A stretch of DNA of 64,000 bases, from assembly GCA_942486035.1 (NCBI GenBank), contig CALNXK010000033.1:607501-671500 (forward strand), read 5' to 3'. Shown piece by piece: positions 19,641 to 33,800 of the stretch. Source of the DNA: Porites lobata (lineage: Eukaryota; Cnidaria; Anthozoa; Scleractinia; Poritidae). Position 1 is the stretch's first letter, and each line of letters opens with the position of its first letter. The position numbers and the translations under genes were made by a program. Under the pieces are notes generated by a model. It had not been told where the DNA came from. It saw nothing but the letters and a program-made list of their open reading frames with translations, and did not search any database.

Positions 19641-19826
19641 AGTAAATAATAAAATTCCGATGATGTACAAAATCAATGAGGGAGATTAAAATAGTTAGTA
19701 ACTGCGGATTTTAATGCGTCCACGGGAGGCTGATCTAATAAAAAGGAAGGTAAAGTGTTTCATAAAAGAAGTACAGAATGGTTTTTGCAGTTGTGTGGAT
19801 TTAGCAGTCCTAGTCGTACTCAATAC

Positions 19827-20300
19827 GGAGCTTAAGCAACGTCGAAGGCGACGGCAACGAGAACGGCCAAAAAGCAATAGGTTTAGACCCTGTTTACATG
19901 GGGTGGGGGACCCCGGTCTAGTGGGGTAAGTTTCTTTTGTTTTGTGTCCCCCAGAGCGTGAAAACAAAAGAAACCCACCCCACTAGACCGGGATCCCCCA
20001 CTCCATGTAAACAGGCCCTTATATTGGCAAAACAACAACTTTGCACGTGCATCACGCTTTTTTAATTTGTACATTTCTAGGCCGTCACTGCACGACAACA
20101 ACTTGAAAGTGCCAAATTTCAAAGTTTGTCGAGGCCGCGAACTTTGATACACGTCTTTTAGAATTCAACTCCACAAAAATTTGCTAACATTTGACGAATT
20201 CAACGTGTTGAAATAAGTCCGATAAAGTTTGAAGTGGCGGCAATTCACGGCTTTTTAAGTGACGTTTTCAGGTAGCCGTCGCCGTCGTGCTTTGAGACCA
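19827..20300. mobile_element. TIR element carrying a nested foldback
   Basis: The left end GGAGCTTAAGCAACGTCGAA, then GGCGACGGCAACGAGAACG, pairs with the right end, whose reverse complement reads GGTCTCAAAGCACGACGGCG, then ACGGCTACCTGAAAACG. The interior is split by foldback element B (19886-20018), which therefore inserted later. Confidence 0.75.
19886..20018 (-). mobile_element. Foldback element B, inverted copy of element A
   Basis: Same arms as the copy at 16526-16655 (CCTGTTTACATGGGGTGGGG, GACCCCGGTCTAGTGGGGTA), but the asymmetric centre reads GTGTCCCCCAGAGCGTG, the reverse complement of the centre in copy A. The orientation is therefore opposite. The flanking hexamers (TTTAGA and CTTATA) match only partly. 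Confidence 0.85.
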
Positions 20301-21170
20301 TCTTTTTATCTCCGTTTGGCCTCGTCTGACCGACCCAAATTTTTGGCATTTTCAAAAAAAAGGAACGACGTAGTTAAACCTTTTTTGACTTTAACTATTT
20401 CTCTTAATTTGAAAAAATGAGCATTGTAACAGCATTTCCAGGCATAGAAATTACGGTGGTGTATCCTTTTTGATCTTTACTATGACATCGACCATCATAT
20501 TTTCCGCCATATTGAGTTTGTGTTGCGGGATGATCATGTCTTGTTGTTTCCAGGCTCCACGGGATTGATGCAGCTGTTCAGGCCTCCTGTTCTCAGACTT
20601 CTTTTGCTTTTTTTACGTTTTATTTATGATAGCCTAATAGCTGAAAAAAAAATAACTTTTGTAAGCATTAGGTCGAAGTACTTTGTTGAGCGTTTCCATT
20701 AAATTTTTCTCTTTTGGGCGTCGTCAAGTGCCTTGTGTTTAGCTATTGAGAATATCGCGCCCCCATCGCCCAGAATTCTATTGTCTTTTGCGACGTGTAC
20801 TTACAGACGAATCTTTAGCTGTCAATCAAAAGGTTTGATGCTTGAAGTGTAAATCCCAATCGTAAATCTGTAGGAGTGAACGAGGTGTGAAAGTGAGTAA
20901 TTGCGGGCTGCGCTTAACAAAGTTTATTCATCTGCAGCTTTTTTCATGATACCCTTAGAATGATCTGAGCGTGCGAGACAGCCAATCAACTTCTCCCAAC
21001 ACATGCTTCTTCTAAAGCATTACCAAATAGGAAAAGTAATGAGTGAACACTTGCTTTTTGTTTCATCGTTGCGCTTTTTTCTCTGGCCAAGAAAAACGAT
21101 GAAATATAATAAACTTTGTTAACAGGGAACGCGCCGCTTCACCCTGAAATCAGACCAAATTTTCAGGTGA
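20301..21170. other. Intergenic sequence, no gene recognised
   Basis: AT-rich, with short open stretches only and no recognisable domain or repeat boundary. Confidence 0.45.
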
Positions 21171-21360
21171 CACTTCAAAAGTTAGAACCACCCTAAATAA
21201 GACCACAGGAAACTTCAGTATGGCTACACCATAGTATTTCATCCACAACTTAAGTTAGGACCACCTTGTACAGCATAATAAACAGCACCACAGGAGAGTA
21301 CTGCTCAGTAGCTTTCATTTGAATGGTCACACCATAGGATTTCATCTACAGACTCGAAAA
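21170..21360 (-). repeat. Two degenerate satellite units (inverted)
   Basis: In reverse complement it matches the ~105-bp family: GTTAGAACCACC, ATGGCTACACCATAGTATTT, GTTAGGACCACCTTGTACAG, GAGTACTGCTCAGTAGCTTT, then ATTTGAATGGTCACACCATA. The second unit is the better preserved. Confidence 0.85.
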
Positions 21361-22799
21361 TTTGGACTGTTGGACAGGTCTAGAAATGCATTTGTAAAAG
21401 AAACGGACTCGTTTGAAGATTTCCAGGTTCAACGATTCTTTTTCTTTAAAAAAAAATATTTAAATGTGTTTTCAGTAAGTTCAAGTACGCAAACAAATTC
21501 AACTCTCATTTCTACTTTTTTATAATTATTTAGCAATGAAGGTTTAATTGTTCTCAAGGACACGATAAACTCCATTTTTTATGAAAAGTTATTTCAAGCA
21601 GAAAAAAAAAACACGCAATTCATCCACTTATATCATTTCATTCATTCTAAATAAAACAGAAAAGAAATTCGTTTCAAAAACATCATTTAAGGCAGCATTC
21701 TCGCATTTTAATGTCTAATTTACACAGTTTAAAAATATTGGATGTATAATGTAGATTTAAGTGGATATGAAAACAAAAAAGGAAAGTTAGCCAAACAACT
21801 TCAATTCTGTCTCAAAAAATTGAAATTCAGAGGAAATCCAGTAAGCTAAAGAAAAAATAAATAAACGTAATTAAAAGGAAAAACCAGCTATGTTCATACT
21901 AATTTCAGTGGCACTGCGAATGCCTTTTAACTGCATTAATATCAATGTCAAAAGCTATATTTTGTTGCAAGCTGGACAAACGATGCGCCTACCTGAACTT
22001 AACACGAATTTAAATTTTTAACGCTGTAATGTTTTTTATGACAGATCACTGGCACAGGGAACTTGATAATAACAATAACAATAATAACAATGATAATTTA
22101 TATAACTTAACTATTCAAAATAGCGACTGCTCTACCTATTCAATAAAATTATCAATTGCTTTGCCACCGAATGCGGTTAAGAGAATTCGACATTTATTTT
22201 TTGTATGTTTGACTTAAACCCGTGATGATACTATGTCCGTTTGAATGAAAACGCCGATAGGATTTCTAGTCATGATCAAGAAGGAAAAAGAATTCTTGTT
22301 CGCCACCTTAGTTTTTCTTTCTGCTCCAATTTTCCCGAAAATTTTCTTCCGGCTCACCCTTTGAAGTAACATCTGATTTCAACACTGACATTTTCCTTTT
22401 TCAAATGTCAGATGTTCGTCACCTCTCAGGGCTCTTATATGCAAACATTTCACGAATCTTGTTTGCTCCATTGAAAAAGAAAGTTGGCAAGACTTTGAAT
22501 TGTTGAAACTGTCGTTCATACAAAAAGCCGGTGATAAGGTGTCACTTAAAACATGATCAAACCACGTACGTCGTTACAGGAAATTCGTATTCAAAAAAGA
22601 TTTCCTTTTATGATTGTTTTAACGGATATTTTGTAATTACATTGTGATCCTGAATCGCGAAAAGGAATGAAAAATCCAAGAATAAAAGTGTGAATTAATT
22701 TTTATCTCGCAGAGGGGCCCAAAATCACGCAAGATTGATGGATGCAAATGAAAAAATATCATATATACATTTAAAATTTCAGACAATACCAATAACCGT
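21361..22799. other. Intergenic AT-rich sequence
   Basis: No gene recognised. It includes an A-rich block and an (AACAAT)-like simple repeat at about 22064-22098. Confidence 0.45.
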
Positions 22800-23095
22800 C
22801 CTTCAGGGGTTTTCATTTGAGTGCTCAGCATACTGGGGTTTTGACCACAGAATCAAAAGTCAGAGCTGCAGAAACTCGTGCCGCTTACTGAAATGAACAA
22901 CACCGCTGGAGAAATACTCCTCAAAAACGTTCATTCAAGTGGTCAGAGATAAGGATTTTTTTCGCCATGTTAATTTAGGCTAGAACTAAATAGTACAGCA
23001 CATACACAGAACACTCGAAAGGTATTGCTCGATAACTTTTATTGAATGGTCTCACCAAAGGATTTCATCCACAGACTCAAAAGACAGAACCAACT
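22800..23095 (-). repeat. Degenerate satellite units (inverted, about 2-3)
   Basis: Reverse complement gives CAGTATGCTGAGCACTCAAATG with CTGACTTTTGATTCTGTGG, then CTGACCACTTGAATGAACG with GGAGTATTTCTCCAGCGGTG, then GAATGGTCTCACCAAAGGAT on the plus side near 23044. Order and spacing fit the ~105-bp family with heavy divergence. Confidence 0.7.
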
Positions 23096-23133
23096 CAGTT
23101 GCATGTTCAACATGATGACCAATTCCAATTCCA

Positions 23134-23510
23134 CTATACTCTTTTTTTTCTATAAGAATATATTTTATAAGAATATCGAGGCTGAAATTTTCGAAATTTT
23201 AAGAATATTTGAAGAATAAACCCCAGGCTGAGGTTTTGAAAAGGATGTAATTTTGTGTGTTCAAAAACTGTAAATGCCACACAATTATGTTTTCAACTTA
23301 TTCCATCCTCTGAACGGCAAAACTTGCCAACAAGGCGCAAAAACCTGCACTAACAATACTTGATACCCCAATACGTTCTAAAACGGAAATGTCATAAGCT
23401 ATAATTTAAGAATAATACAAGAATATTTTCAGCCTAAAATCGGCAAAAAAATAAGAATATTCAGCCTGGGCCGGAAAAACAACATTCTTATATAAAAAAA
23501 GAGTGTATAG
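23134..23510. mobile_element. MITE, ~375 bp, TIR CTATAC(A)CTCTTTTTT
   Basis: The left end CTATACTCTTTTTTTTCTAT and the right end, in reverse complement CTATACACTCTTTTTTTATA, match over about 18-20 bp. Subterminal TAAGAATAT words occur on both sides (CGAGGCTGAAAT near the left, ATTCAGCCTGGGCC near the right). The interior is AT-rich and non-coding. Confidence 0.7.
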
Positions 23511-26500
23511 CAGTTATCTCCAGAATTAGCGTCATTTAATCGCTTTAGGTGATAGCCGCATACACACGATAAAAAAGCCTTAGGACCGTACATACCTGAC
23601 CTTGTGAGCGATGTTTTAATTTGGCGAAACTGAGATGGAAAGGATTGAACAATTAAAATTATTCGGTAGCTAAGAGAACTATCGATAAAAATCAAGAAAA
23701 TTCAAACACCATCTTTATCTGTTAAAACAAAAGCAATGATTGATCCCTTGGAAAAATGTTGAATAGTATCCACAATATTTAGATTTTTAGCGCAAGTGCA
23801 GTTGTTTTTGGAAAAACATTAAATTCCTCTCTCATTCACGAGGAGAGAAGAACGGTTAAATCGTTGCAAAAAACGGCCTCCTTTTTCTCAATGATGTTTC
23901 GTAACTTCGTCCAATTTGTGTAAAATGCACTCAGCGAGAGCGTAGTACAGGGAAAGAATTTACTATCCTACTTTAGACCAACCAAGTAGCAAAATATTAG
24001 TACGAGATAAACATTCATTGCGAGCAGCCGCTTATTTCATGAGCAACTGGGCCAGGCAGGGCTGAACATCTCGTATTGCGTCGTTTTCACACTAAATAAA
24101 CCCTCTTCAGTGCAGCCAAAATGTCTTTGTTTTTCGGATATTTCTAGTTTGATAACTGTCTTAGATCGGTGCAGGCGAAAGGTGGATTTATTTTAGACTT
24201 ATTTGCGTTCTCGCTTTGGAGCGATGACTAGAAAATGAATATAAACGTTTCTTGCTCTGTTCACTTAGTAGACCAAAGACACTAATGAAACCGCGTACCA
24301 TGTAAAAGAGTTTTAACTGATAGATAAGTGTTGTGTGCCTTCCTAAGGTTTAAATGTATTCTCGATGTTTTAGGCTTACGTGAGCGCCAATATTTTGGAA
24401 TGGTGCCTGTAATGTTTGCCCTTTGAGTATTCTATGGCCCAATATTTGCAATTCCACTCAAATGTTGTTCATGCTATCACTCTGTGAATACTCTGAGGGT
24501 AATTTGTTCAACTTAGACATCCCGTTTTCTTAAAAGCACGAGGTTTCCGTTCCATTAAACGATTGAGAAGAATTCTTTTTACATCCTAAGATACCATGGC
24601 ATTTTTGCTTCAAGATCTGATTTCTCTTGATGTTAAAAAGTACACAGTCATAAAACAGAAAAGGAGTAGATTAGCTTTAATTTACTCTTTTAACTCTCGT
24701 TTTCAGGAATAAATGTTTGGAGCTAACACAGGGAGATCTAGTCAAATTTCCACCTTATTTTGTTATGGCGTTAAAAATTCCAACATGGCGTCCGAAAAGA
24801 TCAGGCGACTATTTCATTGCTAGGAGCTTCTGCAAGTTCAAATCACTGCATCTGATTAGGTTAGAGACAATTCACCTCTTGGGAAGATCAGTTCATACAA
24901 GAAGAAATTAAAGCCAGAAAAGAATTCATTTAGGTTTGGTCCTTTGACAATAGTTGTCCACAAGTGTGTACATGCATTAATACAGTGTAGTATCCAATGT
25001 TTAGTGTTAATCCTCGAATTCGGTAGCGGAAATAGATTACAGCAACGTAAAATACGAGTTCATTTTGTACCACAGCGGAGGCATTGTTCGGATCATTAAT
25101 AAACGCCTTTCCTCACCAAATGTTTCCCTTTCTAAGACTGACAATTCATTATTCCGAGATTGTTTTACTTTACTAAGCCTCATAGTCTACAGTAGATTTA
25201 ACCTACTAACAGCAAACCAAACCGCGGCAGTTTTAAGTCAATAGAATTCAACATTTATAAGTTTATTTTTCTAACTTGTTTGAGATCGTTTTGGGGTGCA
25301 TCGAGTGAAATCACAAACAGTAACTATAAACTATGTGTCACTTGGGCAAGCTGAAAAATTGACCCTTCTTCGCCCTGGTACAGCGTTATCTTCCTGTGAG
25401 TTTTGCTGCCGGGGGTCATTAAAATTCGCGCTACCTTATCAACCGAGGCTCCGGTAAGGAATTTTGCTGCACTTTTATTAAAGTACACTTCTAAAATTGC
25501 CTGTCAAGCAATTGGAACGCCTACGTTAAGTTTAAACGATAATGCTGATAGGGTTTTGTTTTAGAAGGCATACTCTAAAGGAGAAATTGTTTTCAACCTT
25601 CAATTAGACACCTCTGAAAAACAATCAGAATTATAAACTAAATGCGAGCTAACTTTTCTTTGAAAAAGAAAAGAAGAAAGCAATAAACATTGTTTCTTTG
25701 ACTAATATCTGGCTGGAAAACAAAAGACTTGAACGAATGTCAACCCTTGAACAAACGAGCCGATTGATTTCGGAAGGTGTGTAAACGAAGACTTGGGCTG
25801 ACTTTTAATTGCAACGAATTACTTTTATGCAAAAGTCTGCGAGGTTTACGTTTGACGAACGGGAGGTCACTTTAATCCCTATAAGCGACAGTTTGCTTGT
25901 CACTTTTTCCCACGCAAAAATCAATTTTACTTCTAAGCAAACAAACGGTAAAAACAAAGGGTTTTTCACAGCGTCCCGATCCATCAAAAATGAACCAGAT
26001 CTACCAGAAAAGACAATGCAAGTCGTTTTGATTGCAAAATATTAACACAAAAAAGTATCGGCTCAAAACGCTTGAAAACTTAACTACAATGCACAGTTTC
26101 AACAACCAATATTCGAGAGCAAATATTTTGGTGTGGTGTTTGTGTATGTTGTGTCTGCATACAGCAAAATCCTCTTTCTGAAGGCAGTACACGCAAGATG
26201 TTTACAGCTTCTAAATATTTTGTCTAAACCTTGTAACCTTCCCTTCTTGAGAAAAACGTTTAGTCATTTGATGATCCCTTCCTAGACATGTCAGCAAAAC
26301 CTTACTAATGTTTCTGTTTGTCTTTGAATATATTTTTCTGCAGATTTCTCATTTTCTTTTTACTTTTAAAAGGGACGCTTTTTTTGAGAAAAATCTAACA
26401 TGGTCAACATGTTACTCCGCCCGAATTTCAGACCCAAATAGGTGTTGCCCCACAAAGTAATATCGACTACGACTTATGCGTCAATCTACTGACTTTTCAG

Positions 26501-29500
26501 GAAAGCCCTCCTCGAAGTTTATGATTATGCAAAAATGTTTTAGCCTAATAAATAAAGAAATCCCGCGTCGTCCACAAATTCAACGGATTTTGATAAAAGG
26601 GTGACAACATATGTCAGCGCAGTTATAATGTGTTTACCAACCAAAAATAAAATTTTTCATGCAGTGGGCTTGACTTCCAACGAGTGTTTCGTGGCATTCA
26701 GTTTGAAGAGCTCGCTTAAAAAATTACTTAGTGAGGAAAGAGGAGTGTCTTTTTTATACAAAAAAATTCATCAAAGACAAAAAGAGTGCTTCTTCCGTAA
26801 ATGATACCCCGATTGTTCCTATTGTGTGTAATGTCGGAAATTGTTAAATCCGCACAAAAGTTCCCGTGACCGTAAAAGAAAACTCTGTCGTGTTTCGTAA
26901 TCACAGATAAATTTGCGTTTGTAAGGTTTAAAGTGTTTTTTCTTGTACGTATTATTGGAGATGTCATTCGAAGAAAGAAGCGATAGTCGAAACACGTCGG
27001 TGTTTCTCGCTTAGCAGTTAATATTGGCTAATTTCACTTGTTTTCAGTTCTACTTTCCTCAGTTTCTCTGCCTAACCATTGATTACAACGAAGGCGAGAG
27101 AAAAGGTTTGGCTACCAGAGAGCTAAACTTAAGTTGGATCTTGATTCATTCTATGACGTTTCCCATTAGTAACGTCAAAGGGCGCTTCTGCAAATTAATT
27201 GACAGAAAGCGTCTTTTGTGTAGCGAATTTACCAGCAATCTAAACATCACCGCGAATATTACGCCCTGATTTAAGGGCTTTTGAAAAAGTATAATGGAAC
27301 AATTTTGTAATTAAAACCGACCTAACACGTATATACAACAAAAGAAATTACAAACGACTGTTTTGGCAGGCGAAGACGTCGTAACATTTCATACTTTTTA
27401 GAACGAACCTCGCTTTTGGTGATTACGGGTTCCGCTATATTTTGAGTTTATACGTGACACAGCGGCTTCCTCGTCCTGACTATGCCTACGGCTAAATTGG
27501 AATGCAACTTGAAGAAATAATTAAAAAAAACATGGAACAACCAAAGACAGTGAAATAAATTGTGGTTTATTACAACTTTATTACTTCAATCTTTTGTTTA
27601 GAGCGATGGGATTAGTGTTGTAAAGATAATTTTGCAAAACAAAGCGACCAACATGTGAAAAACAAACCCTACAAGTTTGAAAAACAATTGCTAGGCTTAA
27701 GCTAGCTTACTCCCTTTTCTCTGGCTTTTTTAACGTGGGAACTGGGGTAGTCTTATAGCTCATCAGGCGCAGGAAATGAAAAATAACATCTCTCTTTTTG
27801 CGCCGACTTGCAAATTAGTTAAGTGGTGGACTAAAGTCTGCAAAGCACACTTCCAGCTGCATATTGGAAAATATTCTGTTGTTGCTAAGATTTACCCATG
27901 TACTTGTAAAGAAAGAACATTTGAAGAAGCATCGGAAAAAAAGACCCAAAACATTTAAACAGAATAAAGTGCAAAGATAAATCATTAATTAGCCTTCCGT
28001 AATTTGAAAATTCCCCTTTATCTAGTGTAATTCTAAATTGTAGGCCTTACTATGAATGAAACCTTAAACTTAAGGCTGATTTAACATTAAAAATAAACGT
28101 GTTTCTAGCACCTTATCTTACGCTAGGCGTTTTTCAATAAAACAGAAAATTTGTAATTTAGCTTAACTGATAAACGTCTGTCTATTCTACCATTCAATGG
28201 CAAACCTTTTACGAACGTCCCAAATAACAAAAGACGAACCACTTTAGAGGGCGGGAAAAGATGAGATCGGTTTACACATTCGCTTCCTGGAGCTATTAGT
28301 CAATCTCTTTTTGAATATGTTTTCGTGGAGATACGGCAGTTTAAAATGCGCTCGCTTTTTCCTTGGAGTGCCTCATCCGATTAGTTTTGACATTTCACTA
28401 TCAAACGTAAAAGCAATTGGATTATTTTGGCGTACAAGGGTAACGTGACACTCCAGAAATAAGGGAAATTTGAAGCAATAAAGAGAGATTATCACTCTTT
28501 TCCTTGATAGAAACTAAGTCTCTTTTCCTTGTTTTACGGCGCAGTCTAAATTGCGTATTTTGTGTGCTTAGCGACTGTGATTAGTGAATAATTTTCCTCC
28601 AAGTCCTATCCACCTATTATCACGGGCTTCTAGTCGTTTTTGAGGCGTACAGTTTACAACAGGACAACAGTCCCAATTGGGAAAAATATTTAGTGAAATT
28701 TTAGTGTTGCATGTCAAGAGGTACATTTAACGTCTTCCCGGCTGGCCATCTAATTTGAAAGTCCTTCCGTTGCGATGCCATATCTCATCTTCAATAAATT
28801 TGGCTTGTAAGACAGATTAAAATGTTTAAACTATTCTAATTGTGTTCGGAAATTAGTTTTTGGCCCGAGAAGACTTTATAACTTCTTTTAGTATAATAAT
28901 GGCATGAAAAAACGCAAACATGGCCCAGCTTATTCTGCTAATAATATGAGCGGCCCGTTCTTGATATTCATTCATTAAAACTTCCTTCACCGTTTTTCAG
29001 TTTGCTGAGCGGGTTGGTTTATTGCTGCAACTTGATGTCGTTTTTACGCCTATTTTTCTTCGATTTTCGCTTTATTTCCATTTTCTTCTGCATTTGAGGG
29101 ACAATACTCTTACGTAATACTTCTAGAAAAATTAAATTTAAATACGCTTTTTCTTCTCTCTGTGCCTTACCCGGAAATATTTTATCTTAGTTCTTGCAAA
29201 CTTATTCAAAGGTTATTATCAATGTCACTTTTTAAGCTGATGGTTCATGTCATTTCAAGTCTGCTTTAAACTAGAAATATCGAGGTAAATCTTATCTAGT
29301 GCTGGCATTAACGTAATGCCCTCTGCAAACGAAACCCAGTCATTTTTTTCGAGACAGGTGCGTGCTAAATGGTTTAGAAAAGTGAACATCGAGGTGCGAA
29401 CACCTCGGCAAATAAGCCGTGTAATTGAAAATAAAATTAAAGAAAAACGAATTTTCCATCACTCGATGCCAAACACACAAATTAAAATTGCCATTTCTAG

Positions 29501-30699
29501 AAAAATATTATGTGTACCTAAATAAATTGATCTTGAAAGTCAATAAGAATAAATCATAAAAACATCGCGGCATAGTATTAGAGTAAGGAAAAAACAAGAT
29601 CTTTTCTCTTTCCTGTTTTTTTTTTTTGCCTAATTCATTTGTGAATAAAAAAAAATCGCCAAATAACTTTTGCTTCTCATGGTGGGAAAGCACAACTGAA
29701 ACAGATCCTCTTGTGAGTTTATTGTATTTCTTCTCACTGGCAATGTGCCCTTTTAATTTTGAAACTGTCAGAAAAGCCGCAAATCTTTTTATCAAACCTT
29801 TAAGTATTATTTTGCAGGCAACTTCACAAATCACCTCAGTCGCAGATTCTCGATCCGTGCAAGACTGGTCTGCGTTTGGGCCGCTACGATAACCAATTGT
29901 TTTTTATCTTTTTCAAAGAAAGTTCCAAACAACGCCCAACAGTTAAGCTTACAAATTGGCTCTGTGCTTTTGCAATCACGTTATGTCAAGGGGGGGAGGG
30001 GGAAGGGGGGGACTGACTCTAGCACACATAAAACAAATTCGTTAAATAGCTAACATGTTTACTCGACTACTTTCCTTCTTTCGTTCGTTTTCTGTGAGAC
30101 TATAAACGACCCCAGAACAAACATCCTTAAGCAAATCTTTGTCTCAGAAAGCAAAGAAAATTTTTAAAGTTTTCTTTGCTTTAAATTCCGTTTGAGAATC
30201 TTGAAAGTGTTAACTATACGCACCGCTGTAACTGTTTTGTCTTATTTGAGTGTAAGTTTCACGAGCCGGCAAGATAAAAAAGAAAATCCAAATTTTACTT
30301 TGCGAAATGTTAAACATAAAAAAGTAATAGGTTAAAAAAAAAAGGCGGTTTCAAATATTGTCACAGAGCAGAATTTCTTCCACTTATGGAATCAAAAGTT
30401 GGGACAATATTAAATGTTCCATTATTGATTCAGACACGCCCGAATTCAGGTACATTTTAACGTTCTTCTTGGTGGCTTCTAAGGTTGAAGGATATTAAGT
30501 TCAGACCAACTTTTAGCGGTAAACAGTGCATTTGCTCCTTTAATTGAAAAGTTGCGGTAGACGTAAGATTTAAGTGATTACTTTCAGCTAGTTTCGAGGA
30601 AGCTACTCATATTTTCAAGTCGAACTGAAGGAAAAGAGTGTTCGAACATTTCCCTTCTTCTCTCATTTTTGCAGAGCGCAGAGATCTGTAATATAGCTC
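23511..30699. other. Gene-poor AT-rich interval
   Basis: About 7.2 kb in which the longest open frames are about 60-108 codons with no recognisable domain on either strand. No clear transposon boundaries were found by eye. Confidence 0.5.
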
Positions 30700-30880
30700 T
30701 AAGTTTTAAATCAGTGAACAAAATACTTTTTTGTAACCATTTAAATGAATGCTGTTGAGCAGTACTCTCCTGTGGTACTGTTTACTATGCTGTACAAGTT
30801 GGTTCTGACCTTTGAATCTGTGAATGAAATACTGTAGTGTGACCATTCAAGTGCAAGGTTTCTCCAACTTTTGAGTTTGG
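30700..30880 (+). repeat. Two degenerate satellite units
   Basis: GAGCAGTACTCTCCTGTGGT, ACTGTTTACTATGCTGTACA, GTTGGTTCTGACC and TGAATGAAATACTGTAGTGT with GACCATTCAAGTG follow the ~105-bp family order on the plus strand. Confidence 0.85.
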
Positions 30881-33800
30881 AAAAAAAATTGATATTACCA
30901 TTCAACCTCTAGATCAGACCTTTCTCATGGCCCCATTTGTTGTTTGGCATTATTTTGGAATTCTTTAAAATTTGTTTTTTGGCCAGGTCCAGGAGCGAAA
31001 TAACATCATGTAACTATCAGCCTGGAAACTTGAGACATGCAGGGGATACATAGAAACCAATCCAATTTAAAACTTCACTTTTGCGTGATGCTTAGTAGTC
31101 GAATACCACCCCGTCAAAGCAGTGTCAAAGGAGTCATATTCAATTAAACGCTCAATGGCCGGAACATCTGCCACGATTTCTGGTTGACTTGGTATAATTT
31201 TTTTTTGTTGCGTGAAATACAGGAAATATTCCATCGAAAATCTACAAAGTTTCGGGCTTAGTGTCCTCAGTCTTGACTTTAATTCAGCGAAAACAAATAA
31301 CTTTCTCCAAAATAGACTGAATCTTTATAAAAATAACACAACATAGTTTGTATTTCCGACAAAAAAAGGCTGTTTTCTAGTTCGACAACTGAGAATTCCA
31401 CCCCCAAAATTTTCTTTGCACGAACCGTCTTCTTTACACTTGACGGCGGCGAACTCAAATAATTGATTGACCAAAGGCTTTAAAAAACAAATTCAAACAC
31501 AGGCTGACCTTGCTTGTTAAGCGAGAAAATATTTTCCTAACTATTTATCGAGGAGAAATTTGAGTCAACTGTTTCACGTTTCACTATTTGTATTTGAGAG
31601 GTTAACTCGACAGAATACAACTGAGTTTAAAGTACTTTATACTCGCGCACAAATGCTTTATTTGGCTTTCCCATATGTCGAGGTCACACAGGTTTTTTGA
31701 TGGTTGAAAAAAGAAGACGCAATTGGAGAAAATGGGGGAAATCAATTCGTAAAATAATTATTATGACAGGACACTTTACAGTGAATTCCGCTTTCGAAGA
31801 ATTTTTTTTTTATCGAAAAACGTTTAGGTCTGAAAGCGGGATGTCCAAAAATTAAAACTACTGTAAACATCGAGAAATGATATGGCTTGAATTGGGGAAA
31901 CAAGCGGTGCATTAAACGAAACTGTAGAATTTCTAGCCGTAGAAGGAAGATTGTCAAAAGACCGCCCGTATATTGGAAAGGCTCGGGAAATTTGTACTGT
32001 TAACTTGGAAAAATTTTTTCTTCGAAATAGCCTCTGAAGCACATGTAAATCACCATCAAATAAAGGCGGATTGCTTTTCAACGAGGCAATGGCTTAAGCC
32101 TTTATTAAACTTTGCTATTTTAATCTTATGAAGTTGACATATGGATTACACTGGATAAAAATTTCTCTAACTCCAGTCGAATAGCAATGATCGGCATCGA
32201 TCGCCGAGCTCCTAACGTGAGATGTGTGGAAAGAAGGAACACTTAGCTTCGAAACGAGTTAATGTGATTAACTTTTACGAATCCATTTTTAACTATAATA
32301 ATGCTTAAAACTTAAAAACTGTTTATTGCGATGCCAAGAAAATTTCTGCTCTTTGTCAGATTACTTCAATGCTGAAGTTTAAAATCATACTTGCTAAACT
32401 GGTCCTCTCTAATAGTGAATATATTCCCTGCATGGTAAAAATCCTTAGAACCAACAGAAGGAAATTGTCAAAACCTCTGACTCTCTGACTCCACACTGAT
32501 GCAAACGCGACTTGCTCTTTCTCTTACAACTTCAAATGGATCTAAGGTCTGCAATAGAACAACATTAAGCAGAACTGTCAAGTTTCCGGTTTTCGAGTCA
32601 TCAAGCAAAACAAAACCTAACCTGCGTATCTATGAACATCATTATAGGAGTAAGAGAAAATGGTTAGTTTTATATACTGAGAAACACTGATGTTTTCTTT
32701 CAATTCCGACTGCGGCTCAAATCAACTGTAAAACTGCAAATTTCTTTTTAGTAAAAACCTTAGAATATTAGGAATGTCAGGAACCATGCAAAATGGTCAC
32801 ACCTTGGTCAAAAGTTACATTGGAATAGATCTCACTTAACTTACTCTAGCAACGCAAGGATTATGAGTAACATTTACTTCTCAGTTAAACATGATGCGAG
32901 AAAGTGACTCATTTTAGGCTTTTTCTTCCGAATCTTGTTATACATGGTTGCCAAGCGAGTTTTAATCCCCTTAAAGCTTCAGCAAACACAAGCAATATGA
33001 ACAAGGTTTGATAGCTTGTTTCTCAAACATCCCACACTAAGACAAATGAGAGATATTTTTAAGTTCCTGAATTACAAATGACTGTAACTTTCCATCATAG
33101 TCAGCTTTTGCCTAACCATAAGTGAAGAAATATAGGGGTTTAACCCCATTGGAAACTGAATTCAGCTTGAACATAGCCAAGATAAAGAATTAGAAAACAT
33201 ACCCTTTCAAGACACTATGCAAACATGTCACTCTCGTGGAAAGGGTTCTTTCTTTTGAAAGACAAAAAGTTATGTTCCTGTTTTATTAAAATATCGCTCG
33301 AGCTCGCTTTTGAAATCCTCGAAGGTTATTCTTAACAGGTCTCTTCTCTAGTAATGGTAAAATTAAAATACCACTCAGTACAAAAAGCCATGGCCGCAAT
33401 GCAGCAGTTGGCTGGGAATAGGAAATTGCGATTTTACGGTGACAGCTGGAAAAACATTGTAATGCTTTCGAGACATCTTCTCAGATCATAATGTTTTTAA
33501 AATTAAAACTCAAAATTTCCTTCGCTATGTCAATTTTGAGGTAGCTGTATACGTTTTTGTATCACAAAACAGTAATCCATCAGAACAACTACAGACTGGA
33601 GGCGTTGAATAAAAATGTTCCGCTCTCTACTCCACATCCTTTTTAGTGCCCTGAATAGGTTACCGCCCTAAAAAATTGCACATGTTGCCCGCAAACCTTT
33701 TAGCTAATCGCACAAAGAAGGAACATAGTTTTAAAGAATATATTTTGTCAGGAATGTATTTCTTTATTTTCTTTTACCCTTCTCTTGGCTAGACTTTGTT

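Noticed and set aside
29508..29892. Overlapping 88- and 108-codon frames on opposite strands
   Set aside because: Lysine/phenylalanine-rich products of A/T homopolymers with no domain.
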